Of a DNA stretch of 64,000 nt, positions 30,752-42,100 are shown in pieces. The notes under the pieces were generated by a model that saw only the letters and a list, made by a program, of their open reading frames with translations, had not been told where the DNA came from and made no database searches. The position numbers were made by a program, and so were the translations under genes. The number at the start of each line of letters is the position of its first letter. Position 1 is the first letter of the stretch. Location: the NCBI GenBank assembly GCA_021234155.1, contig JAJEKV010000030.1, positions 10,176,526-10,240,525 on the forward strand. Direction: 5' to 3'. This DNA is from Isoetes taiwanensis. Lineage: Eukaryota; Streptophyta; Lycopodiopsida; Isoetales; Isoetaceae.

Positions 30752-32735
30752 ATAGGAGTAAGTAGAAGTGTTCACCAATGATGTAAAAGAAATATACACC
30801 AATGATGTAAAAGAAATATATATGGTTGGCAAGATAAATTTCATATCCATTTTGCAAAAGGATTGTTTATTTATAACATGGACCTTGATATAGAAGTTTG
30901 CATTCCAGACCAACAAAAACATTTTCCAGTATTGTTTGTCTCATGTTGCCCACGTACAATATTGTTTGTCTCGTGTTCCCCACATATTGCATATTATTCT
31001 GTGGAAAGGAACTGTTGCACATCATTCCTCATTCCATGGAAATAAGCTAAGTCAAGTTCAAACTAGAGAACATTTCATATGTTTGTTACTCCATATATAC
31101 TTGATGATTATTTGTTTTGAGATTATGTATGTTCTAAAATCATTGAAGGATGACAGATGATCTCGCCTTTACACTCCGCATTTATCCTAACCATTTATCC
31201 ATGTGATGCACTACAAATTATAGCGAACCTGCATTTGGTTCTTCTTTTTGCATTAGTTTGGGCAAAAAGCACAGATGAAACTATGCCCTTAGGTCAGACA
31301 ATCAAATTAGACTTTAAATTCTATGTAATAGTATATAGTTCATATTCTAATAACCAAACCAATGGTTGGATGGCCATTGGTCTAGAATAATCATTGTACC
31401 TCCACAATAAACTGCCCACTTCTTTTTGATCCACGCTTCTCATATCTTCTCCCTACAGTGCAAAGCTACGTAGGAGAGAGGTCTTCTTGTACTGGGAACT
31501 TGGTACATTTGAAATGATTGTCGCGTGGAAGAATATAGAGTCGACTAAGTGCATCTTGAAATCATACCAGAAGATGGTGAGGGCGATCAGGTCCGATGGC
31601 TCCTACCTGACAAGCAGAGACTATCCATCAACATGTACATGCATGAGCCTCATCCAGATCGGAGTGAATGTGTGTCATTGTCTCTGCAAGCCCTATAATA
31701 CGCGTAGTTAGGGCTTTAGTATTCGAGCCATGATCTTGCTGATCCCTCAGATGTGCATGTTCATGTTCCACTATACCTTCTGGTGGAGAAGTTTGCGCTC
31801 CCATCTCACCTCCCACCTCAATTGCTGTCTCTGAAGTTTGCACTGAGATAAAAACTAGTTTTCTGAAGAGTTTGCTTCATCTCTATGGTATGTGCATAAC
31901 GACATTGCAATATAATAACAAGGTGCTGCGCACAAAGGGTTGCCCTCCGTGACCCGAGGGTGAAGTGGCTTAAATCATACTTCAAAGTCATGTTTTCATA
32001 ATCAATCAAAATTGCTACTTCAAAATAATAGAATATTTTATAATAGAATATATTGTTGCCATCATGGCAATGATATGGATTTCAGTTTGTGGCGTCAACA
32101 AAATAATTTGATCAAATTGTGCTTGTCTCAATTGTTATATTGTATTAGACCACATGACATTAATTTGTAGCCTATGCCTGCAACAACTACCTACCCGTTA
32201 GTTAATAAAACCATTTCTACCATTAAAAATTGCAATACTCATGATTGATAGATGGAAAAGCACAATTCTCAATTGTCAAGTATCCTTTTCTGTAAAGTAA
32301 GCAACCCCCGAGTTCAGTTTTAATTCAAATATTGGGAACACGGCCACTAGCTAGAAATTCGATTGTTTCGAGTGTGCTACATTAAGGTCATGTCAAACAT
32401 AATATATGAGGCAATACTGTTTCTTTAGATAATAATCCTCTACTATTTTGCATTATATAACAAAATCTCCTCAATTATTGTACCTCCTGCTATAGCTTCC
32501 TCTTCCACAACAGTAGAGCCCTCTCTTGATCTTGTGTCATTTCGTACATCAATGCATCAAGTGATATGGAGGTGATAAAAACATGTTCCTTAGGTGTAGT
32601 TGTGGCAAGGCGATGTCAAGTGACAATTCACCATTCAACAATAATGGGTTCTATTATATCTTTTTATGTACTTCAATCATTTCAATCTCTACATATTCCT
32701 AAGACTGTAGCAGAGCATGGTGATAGTTAAAGACT
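30752..32735. other. No gene recognised
   Basis: Frames at 31,157-31,390 and 31,487-31,711 look partly protein-like; the second is preceded by a pyrimidine tract and CAG at about 31,458, so it may be an exon. No family recognised. Confidence 0.35.
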
Positions 32736-32795
32736 TGTGACCCCCGGGGGGTTCACCTCTATATAAGGGGCATATGGCATGTGCGTGCATCAAGT
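32736..32795 (+). repeat. Left arm of a 3-kb inverted pair, with TATA-like box
   Basis: GTGACCCCCGGGGGGTTCAC, then TATATAAG at 32,759-32,766, then CATGTGCGTG. The inverted counterpart is at 35,701-35,753. Confidence 0.55.
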
Positions 32796-35700
32796 CAGGA
32801 GAAACCCCTCTGTATACAGCTGACCCTCCATAGAAACCCCTATGTATACGGTCCCATACTGTCGAAGAATCATACCCGATTCCATACTTTTACACCCAGT
32901 CTAAGCACTTCTTGCCCTACCCTCAACCTTATTTTTACGTCCATTTTTCATTCATGTATCCTACCCTCTACCGTATTTTTACATCCAGTCCGCAAATGTT
33001 ACATCCAGTCAGTATTTTTAGGGTTCTTCCTGGCGCCATTTAAGTGTCTTATTTGCAATACATGCGCATTCTTTCTATAAACATAGAACTATCAGACATC
33101 CATGGCTAGCATTTGAGTGTCTTATTTGCAATACATGCACATTCTTTCTAACGTGATGAACGGCACATGAATGTAGTTCAAATAAAGAATATCCAAAAGT
33201 TGTACAACATTACATATCACAAAAAAGTGGGCAGAACAAAGCGTGCACCCACTTTATTATTCATATGAGTTAAGTATTCAAGCTATAAGCTCCTTATCAA
33301 ACTTAGCAAAACAAGAGTTCAGCCACTTGATCCTTCATATGAGTTGAATCTTCGGGCTATAAGCACTTTGTGGCATCTTTGTTGCAACGATACATTAGTT
33401 ACGCCCTATAGGTGAAAGGCTAAAATACTTAAATATACATTGAAGTTCTCATTCAAACTTGTCACAGTTTGGTTGGGACAAAATCAACAAATGAATCTGT
33501 TAAAACAAGGATCAATGAAAACAATTCATTTATAAAATCTACTTGCATCACTAGTGCGAGAATAATAATAATGTGATAAAGTAGGCGGACAAAATATCAC
33601 CTTCAAGCATCTCTCCAAGTAAATTGAAGCCATCTTTAACTCCCGGGATCATCCACGCCCTTCTTGAGAAAGGATTGCGGCTATGGTTAGAAGAAGGGAT
33701 ATTTTAAACTGCATCATTGCCTTGACCAAACCACGGTTCCATGAGCACCACGGAAACCGGTGGCTTCCTTTGTCCTTTATCTTGAGAATCAAATAACGTC
33801 TACGGTCCAAGTTACGCCATGCGTGCAAGAGCTTTCTTCAAATACTTTAAACATGTCACTTTGACATTTTAAATCTTCAATGCCGGAGATAGCAGATTCA
33901 CGTAGATGGTAATTTCTCTAATTCGGGGGCTCAAATTCAAATGAGCTAGAGAGTCGCGAAACAACATCTTTTGTGCTTTTTGCGGACCATGGCTTCATGA
34001 GATGCAACAATCAAATAAGCGCTGCGACTCACGAGTTCATCATCTAGTTGCAGCCATATCTTGAAGTGGAAAATAAAAGACAATAGCTGAAGTATGGTGT
34101 AGATTAAAAATTGGCTGAAGGATCAAAATTCAGGAATACTTGTACCCGGTATCATAAACTGCTAAAGAGCTTGGCTCCTTAGCCCTTGCTTTAAGATTGG
34201 CAATGAGGAGAGGAAAGAAGATGACTATTATCTGCCGACTATGCCAACGCATGGGACCGTTCGAAAAATCAAGAATACAAATCTTCCTTTCACTTGCATC
34301 TCTGTCTCTTGTGCCACCCCAATGTACTTTGATTCTTTTAAACAAAATTAAGAACAAATATCTAGTATTGGCTTTCTTCCTGGTAGAAAAAGGGGACTGT
34401 CTCGCATTCAGTATCCCACTTGTTACTTGTAGCTAGTATGTTTGAGAGTAAAACATATGATGAAGAATCTTTAAGATCCAAACTAGACAGTTACCCAGCT
34501 GCCCATGTTCCTTGAGATTCATTGCCACATGCACCAAGATATGTTCTCCATAGTGAAGTAGTAGGCTGAAATGGCATGCCGACAATCAAGTTTTTTGCAA
34601 CATCAAGCTGCCCTGCGATCAATGACATATATTAAGGAGACCTCTATGGCATATATTAATAACATTCAATCAAATAAAGAAATATCTGAGTGAGTTCAGG
34701 GCATAATATTAATCACCAAACATTTACTCACGCCCATGCCATATCAAGCCCATGCCATCCACATATGGGAAGAGCTAAAGAGCCTGCAGAGAATCTTCCT
34801 AAACCATCACGAAAAACTCTTGGGTTAATCTGAACTCAGAAAGGGAAATAATAGAGCTTTGGAAATGGCAGAGTCATCAATGAAAGAACTTTAGACTTAC
34901 AATGCAGTTACTTGATACAACCAGACCAACAACCGAAAAGCTTTTCCTACAAAATGAAAAAAAAAACGTTTAAATGTAATAGATGCGCACATGTAAAGCT
35001 AATTAGATATGGGAGCATGCCGATTTATTCTGTGATGTATCCACAGACTAGGTATCGACCATCAAATCCGGTCCAGCCATCAAATCCGCCATTCTGTTAT
35101 GGCCTTACAGATCCGCCATCAAATCCGCCATTACATTTATGGCCTTACAATATACCATTAGCACCGCTTTAACATCAGTTGTTCCTTTGCAAAATAATGC
35201 AAGCGAACCCGACTATTGAAGATACCATCACGATTGAGTCATTTTGGCGGTCAAAGATTCGCCACAAGCAATTTCGGCATTTGAAAATCTGACATCCCAT
35301 CAACAATAGCGATTCGATAGATAGAAGCGTATGCCTATGCCAGTTTCGACTTCTGCCATGCAACTTTTTGCATTTTCTGCAATGCAAATCGCCAAAGATG
35401 AAGTATCGGCATGGCGAGTTCCGTCTTAGCTCATCCCAGTCCATAACCAGAACTCAGAATAGCGAGTTTTATTTTATGAGGCAAGGGAAAATGACAAATA
35501 AGGCTAAAAGATTACCTCCGAAACACCAAATCCCTTAAACGGCGGCAAAGAAGATTCGGACCTCAAAAACATATTCTAACGCCTTACGATCGAAGAAAAC
35601 CCTCCCGAGGAACCGTGAAAATGCATACAGATCCAGCGCCAAAGCGTATGACACACCGCATGTATACGTACCTTTTTTTTTTAAAAAAAACCCCTCTCCC
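32796..35700. other. No gene recognised between the inverted arms
   Basis: Contains local duplications: TGTCTTATTTGCAATACATG at about 33,045 and 33,118, and CATCAAATCCGCCATT at about 35,079 and 35,118. No transposase motif. Confidence 0.4.
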
Positions 35701-35753
35701 GTCCACGCACATGTATTCTACGGAATACATACGTGAACCCCCCGGGTTGTGAC
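35701..35753 (-). repeat. Right arm of the 3-kb inverted pair
   Basis: Reverse complement carries CCCGGGGGGTTCAC and, 19 bp on, CATGTGCGTG, as in the left arm (20 bp there). Confidence 0.55.
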
Positions 35754-36899
35754 CACTCAAGAAAACAGCTAGAAAAAAGCGATATTTAACAGTCATGATA
35801 TTTAACAGTCTTGGGCTAGAAAGAAGCGAAATTTAACAGTCATGGAAGAGTTAGAGGATAGTCACACAAAATGAATTTTTGATGTGTTAGGATATTTTCT
35901 CACTTTTTGATAAGTTATAAAAATGCCCACCGAGTTTAGCAAACATGGCAATATCGTTTTTGTGGCTCATCAAATTAACAACTTCCAAATTGATGAAATT
36001 CTTTTAAATTAGATTTTGCTTACAGCTTATGCTCTTTTGAGTTTCTCATTTATAATTTTTATGGCACAAGAATATTATTGCCAAATGCTATAGCCGAAAG
36101 TAAGAGCGTTTTGTGTTTTTTCCAAAAATATATTTTGTACAAAATTTTTTCTTGTCCTAAGTGTTGATCTTTCCATTTGACACTAAACTACATATAAAAT
36201 TGCTTTTTCTTCCCCTGTTTTTTTAGAGAAATCCGTCCCTTTGTGATCGAGAGGGAATAAGATACAAACGCCAGTACTCATATATAAAGCATTTAGTATT
36301 CATATAAAGCATTTGATACTGATCAAGCACACATACACCAGAATACTTTAACTATTTTATTAATTTATTAAGAAAAGGTGCATGTGCCTATTTGTTGTCC
36401 CACGGGTTCCTAGTAGACAACAATAAAACCTTTCTTAGGGATTTTTTCGCGTGTGTATATTATGCACGGGAGAAAGGCGCGTATTGGGATCTTGTATGAT
36501 GAAGCCAACATTCTCATTGCAAACCTTTAAACCAAGGGCGGAACATAGAAACTATAGCACTGGAACATATCAAAATTAAGCTGGCACCATCTTAATCTCA
36601 ATCAAACCCCATTACTGATGCCACCTGAATTTTTCGCTCCCTTTGGCATTGTTTTGGCTTTGCCCTTACGTTGCTTCACTTGTAGACATCGAAACTTATA
36701 CTTTTCCTAAGGCACAAGAAGGTTTGACATGATATATTAATGGCTCTGAGATCCATTACATGGAAATGGTTCAGAAATAGTTATATACCATAAAACTGCA
36801 TTAACCAACTTGTTTATGTTCAAAGGGAGAACCAGACATGGCACTCACACCTGGAAGGGCTTCAATAACTGCATTTCTCATTATGCTTTATTATGATAT
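35754..36899. other. No gene recognised
   Basis: AT-rich; one short duplication (TATAAAGCATTT twice near 36,285). Confidence 0.5.
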
Positions 36900-37220
36900 G
36901 TTTTGACCCATTAATGCTAAGCATTTGGAAAATGTATGCCTAGCATCATTTGTGGACCTTTCAATGATCTTTCCAATACATGTTCTTGCATAGGAAATAG
37001 AGTTTTCTTTTAGGAGTTATGCCCATATTTCTACCCGTCTGTAAAACTGTGGCAGCAAAGACATTGCCTGATTTGGCACTGTTTTGACCCATTTAGGCCA
37101 AGAATTTGGAAAATGGATCCCTAACATCAATTGTGGATCTTCAAATGACCTTTCCGACGGATGCTCTTGCGCAAAAAACAGAGCTTTGATTTGGGAGTTA
37201 TGGCCATGTTTCTAGTTTAG
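36900..37220. repeat. 181-bp tandem repeat, two copies (first block)
   Basis: Units start GTTTTGACCCAT at 36,900 and 37,081, exactly 181 bp apart. Each runs on through a conserved AATGATCTTTCCAA-like segment to GAGTTATG.CCAT. A second block of two follows at 37,583. Confidence 0.8.
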
Positions 37221-37385
37221 GCCGGCAATATCTGATTAAAGCAAGAAACATGGAGAATGCCCGTGCCAAAGAATAAGCCCATGTACAATAATTAGAATCA
37301 ATAAGTTGATTTCTACAAAACTAAAACAAACAAAATGCCACACAAGCTTACTCCAAATCTAACTCCAATGAATTGCCGAAACAAC
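37219..37385. repeat. Direct repeat, copy 1
   Basis: AGGCCGGC, then GCAAGAAACATGGAGAAT and CCCGTGCCAAAGAATAAG, to about 37,385; recurs at 38,758-38,880 in the same orientation with indels. Confidence 0.75.
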
Positions 37386-37582
37386 TATCGCCAAGACCCT
37401 GCCTTGCATCAACAAAATGGTTAGAATTTTAGCATGTGGCTCATACTAGAACACTCCATGCTAGGATAGATTCTTGCAAACACTGACATGGAAGGCTGGA
37501 TTACCAGAAACTAAGAAGCACTAGAAACTACTAAAGAAAGCTTGTTTTCATAGAAGTTTCTCATTATGCTTTATTATGCCAT

Positions 37583-37920
37583 GTTTTGACCCATTTATGC
37601 TAAGCATTTGGAAAATGTATGCCTAGCATTATTTGTGGACCTTCCAATGATCTTTCCAATCTCTGTTCTTGCACAGGAAAAAGAGTTTTCTCTTAGGAGT
37701 TATGCCCACATTTCTACCCGACTGTAAAACTGTGGCAGCAAAGACATTGCCTAATTTGGCACTGTTTTGACCCATTTATGCTAGGAATTTGGAAAATGGA
37801 CGTCTAACATCAATTCTGGAGCTTTCAATGATCTTTCCAACGGATGTTCTTGCGCAAAAAACAGAGCTTTGATTTGAGAGTTATGGCCATGTTTCTGGTT
37901 TTGAGTATAAATTTATGGCA
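37583..37920. repeat. 181-bp tandem repeat, two copies (second block)
   Basis: Units start at 37,583 and 37,764, again 181 bp apart and 683 bp from the corresponding units of the first block, so the pair was duplicated as a whole. Confidence 0.8.
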
Positions 37921-38757
37921 GCAAACATATTACTTGACGGGGCTTACTTTTGGGATTTGAGCTATTTCACTTGATATTTACATCCCTAACATCACTTATG
38001 GATGTTTATTTACGGGCTCATTCATCCTAGTTATGCTTGTCAAAGATTTGTTTGGTACGTCAAGTTAGCTTTTCTGTTTGCAACATCTAGTGGCATAGTT
38101 ACAGCAGCAGCAGCCATATCACATATCTAGTAGCATATCATGATGTAAATGTTGAAGTGCACAAATTGCTTCTTCTTCTGCATAGGGAACAAGAAAATCA
38201 AGCACCTGATTGCCCTGTGACAAAGACTACTGTAGCCAAAAGCAATGCCATGATGATTTTGCCAGCTTACATGCGATACAAAAAGAGTGAAGAGCATGCA
38301 AAAATCCATTAATGATTGTTTAAAGCTCCAGCTAGAGATGCATAAAATAATTTAGAAAATGTACCTGTAGATTGCCCTTATATTGCCCTGTTTTAGTAAT
38401 GTGCAACTGGCATGTAGAGCAGGGCCTGCAAAAACTAAGAAAAAACATCAAACAATCTCTCCGAACATTTTGTTTCAACCAAGAAGGGTTCTTACATCAT
38501 AGTTTCCATCTTATACGTTGAGCTAAACGAATCATGCCATCTTGTATCTTCTACATACTGGGATAAAGAGCACAAGGAGCAGAGTGCCAGCATCTAGATG
38601 AGGACGAAACAAACCGATATCACAAACTACCTTGCTTTTTGAAGCTATGTAACTTGGCATCTAAAACTAATGTAGACTTCCAGCAGCTCTAAATATTTTG
38701 AATAATCCAGAGGCAGTCGATACAAACTCAAGGCATGCTTCTGGCTGAACTTGAATT
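37921..38757. other. No gene recognised
   Basis: AT-rich, short frames only. Confidence 0.5.
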
Positions 38758-38880
38758 AGGCCGGCGAAAGCAAGAAACATGGAGAATCCCCGTGCCAAAG
38801 AATAAGTCTATGTAACTAAAACAAATAAAATGGCACATGAGCTTACTCCAGATCTAACTACAACGAATTGCAAACAAGAA
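38758..38880. repeat. Direct repeat, copy 2
   Basis: Counterpart of 37,219-37,385, missing about 35 bp in the middle. Confidence 0.75.
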
Positions 38881-38946
38881 TGTTTGAGTTCTCTTGTTTC
38901 CATTTCTGCAAACACATGCACGGTAGAAACAATAAATAATCTTGAA

Positions 38947-38974
38947 CTAGTTATGGTGCCCGGCGTTGCCGGGC
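38947..38974 (-). mobile_element. Helitron 3' terminus, minus strand
   Basis: The minus strand reads GCCCGGCAACGCCGGGC (7-bp perfect stem, 3-nt loop), then ACCATAA, CTAG and T. This is the intact form of the decayed stem at 24,760-24,793. The body would extend to the right. Confidence 0.7.
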
Positions 38975-39157
38975 TTTAGCACCAACTTGAAGAGCCTTTT
39001 CTAACCAAAATGGTCTTGGAGAGCAAGGTGCAACTTGTGTCAAATATATGGACCAACAACATGAACAGTCTACTCTTATGTATCTATGAAGGGTATATGT
39101 CCTCAAATGAATGCCCCCTTTTTTTAGAATAGTAGTTGTTATGCACAGTATTATATG

Positions 39158-39180
39158 TTATAGTGCTCAGCGTTGCCATG
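39158..39180 (-). mobile_element. Second degenerate Helitron-like terminus
   Basis: The minus strand reads CATGGCAACGCTGAGCACTATAA, resembling GGCAACGCCGGGCACCATAA of the terminus at 38,947; the CTAG is replaced. Confidence 0.35.
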
Positions 39181-39189
39181 TCTTGTGGT

Positions 39190-42100
39190 TGAAAAATGAT
39201 GAGCCTAAAGTAGCTTTAGGTTTGTTGATCTACTTTGTAACTATATTAAAAAAGGCCTATGAAACGTTTGGCAGAATAATATGGGAAGTTAAAACTCTTG
39301 AGCTTCATTATTTGATGAGTAGAATTACTCGTAATTGTGAAATATGTCCCCACTTTCCAAGTCAAGTTGCGATATTATATTGGAATTTTGTACTACTCAT
39401 TTATTATACATGAAAATTTGTATTCAATTGCTGCTTATCTAGTTATCCACCTATCTATCTTAATAGTGCAATGATATCTTAATAGTGCAATGGTGGTTGT
39501 TCATACTTGGGCGAGAGATAGATTACATTTGTGAAGGCAAAAGAGATGCTCACATAGAATGCTCCAAGGATGCTTGCATAAAATGCCCCATATTCTAAAC
39601 AGATTTTTAGATGCTTATTTACATGATCGGGGTAGAATTAGAGGTGAAACTTGCTAGAGTGAAATGAACTTGTAAAGGATAAAGCTCTTGTGTATGTAAT
39701 TGCCATCTAACAAAATGCATGATAACTCTTGACATTCTTAGATACAAAAGCATGCAAGTGCCATTCAATAAAATGCATTATAGTTGTGGAAACTTCTTTC
39801 AAAGAAGATGGAATATTTCTTTTCTTTTCTTTAATATAAACTATTTCATATTTCATGTCGTGGCATGAGAGTCGAAAATCTGCAACATGCGAATCAAAGC
39901 AATAATATGGACAATTTAGAAAGGGCAATGCACTATGCAAATTAGATATATTTACATCTATAGATATCCCAAAATGCAATGTGGATAAGGAAATTGGAAT
40001 GTTATTTGACATGTCAAATTTATATCATGCCAGTAAACATACAATGCGAATCAAAAGCATATAATATGGACAATTAGAACGGAGTGTAATGCACTATGCG
40101 AAGCACTACATAAGACTTTGGTGGAAATCATTTGAATTAGATGCCATTGTAATCTTTAGGCTGTGTCCCAAGATGTACTGCTATATTATATCACCATTCA
40201 ATCTACAGAATCAGATTCAATAGCCAAACATTGCAATAGAGAAACAATGCGTAAAACACTGATGTATGATTTACTGTAAGCATGCAGATGTAACAGTCTT
40301 AGGATAAACTGTGGCATATGTATGAAGGAAAAAATAGTGATCTAATTCTCCAAAGGGATGATATACATATCAGGGAACTGCGTTCCAGCAAACACTACAT
40401 CATTAGACGTCTGGAGTAGGGACTTCATCCTGTGATTGAAGTTGACACATTCAGAATAATAAACAAAATAGTACTTATGAACAGAATATAGATCTTATTT
40501 TGTATAAATAGACAAAGGACAAAATATATGGAGCTCTTCTACAAACCGCTATTGTAATCCTGCTAGTGGCACAATTCAATTACAATTGGCTTGCCAATTG
40601 CTATCTACTAACTGCCCAGAAACAAACACCAACAGAGATGATTTCAGCCACTTATCAACCTGAAGCGATAAGAGTGCTATAATAATTTCCACCATTTTTA
40701 TAGCATGAGGCAGCCATTGCACAAAGTTTGGTTGAGAATTTAAAAAACAGGATCTTTATATGCCAGTCGCTATGACACACTCAAAAGTGTGAGGTAATTA
40801 CATCTCTTGATATTTGCAGTGATGACAACTCCTAATGTTTGCGGCCATTGTTGCACTGTATGACAATGAGGTAGTAATAGCTTTCGTCCTAAAGGACACG
40901 TAGGAGTTTTTTTTAGTCTGATGGCTAGATTGCGGATTCAACTAATACACAAATTGACTGTAAACTTTAACATCTAAATTGTTCTAGATAATACAAACCC
41001 TATCCCACAGGCTTCTAGACTCAAACCAACACCTCCAAACTAACTTGCATAATGAGGAAGATCCAAGGACAAAGCAGTAAAATGGACCTCCAGGTGCAAC
41101 TTGCATCAAAATTCACAATCCCTTGTATTGATCACTATAACATAAAAAGTCTATGCCAGCTACCTCAACAACATACCTCCAGGATACCGTCAATCAACAT
41201 CTCGTCTTAATTTAAAAGCTCACTACCTAGTATTGAATTCTTTTATTAGAAAATGCAGTAGTAGACATTAAGCAAATCAAAGCATGTGAAACATTTGTGG
41301 AATCAGTGGTAATAGGGTTGTCAGAAACTACAGATCCTTTGTACTTCCTCTATTTAGATAGTTCTCCTAACATTGTGACTGCTCACTTAATGTAAGAACC
41401 ATAGCATTGTGCATGCATCGCAATGTCTTGCTTGCTTAGACATGTGGATATTCAGTTCAGAGTTAAAATCAGAGCTAGAGAAGACATGTCTAACAGTCCT
41501 GTCTGTCTAAACAGTGTACCATCTATCAACTTCCTAATTTTTTGTTTAAGATGAAATGTCATATAGATGGCGCAGGGCAACTTTCTTTGCAAAATGTTTA
41601 GCTTTTAGAAGAGCAGCAAGCTGCAAAGTAAACATAACCAGGTGCATATTCGTGAGACCACACTTTCATGCTGGTGACAAAGCAAAAGGTCTTGACATTC
41701 AACTAAAGGTAAAAAATAAGAAAGAAATATAGTTACAAAACAGGTTTGATGAATCAAAGGAAAGAGAGACTGCTCTAGAAAATGACCTCGCCAACATATG
41801 GTCCTGGCTACACAGTTAAAAGCAGATAACCCTGTCAATAAGTTTGCAATAGCAGATGTGGTTGAAATTTATCCTACTTCAAATGATTCTCATAGTCTTT
41901 AACATTTAAAAGCCATAGATAAGTAGAGATTGAAGATTGAACCATTTAGAAGAGGAAAGAATGATATTGTAGAGTTGAGGGCCGTTAATTCCTAAGTTGA
42001 ATGTAAGGGTTTATTCTGCTATGCACCAAAGTCAGGAGAATGGACAATGAATGAACTGGAGGTGGATATTACATTGTTCAATAAAACTTTGGCTGATATT

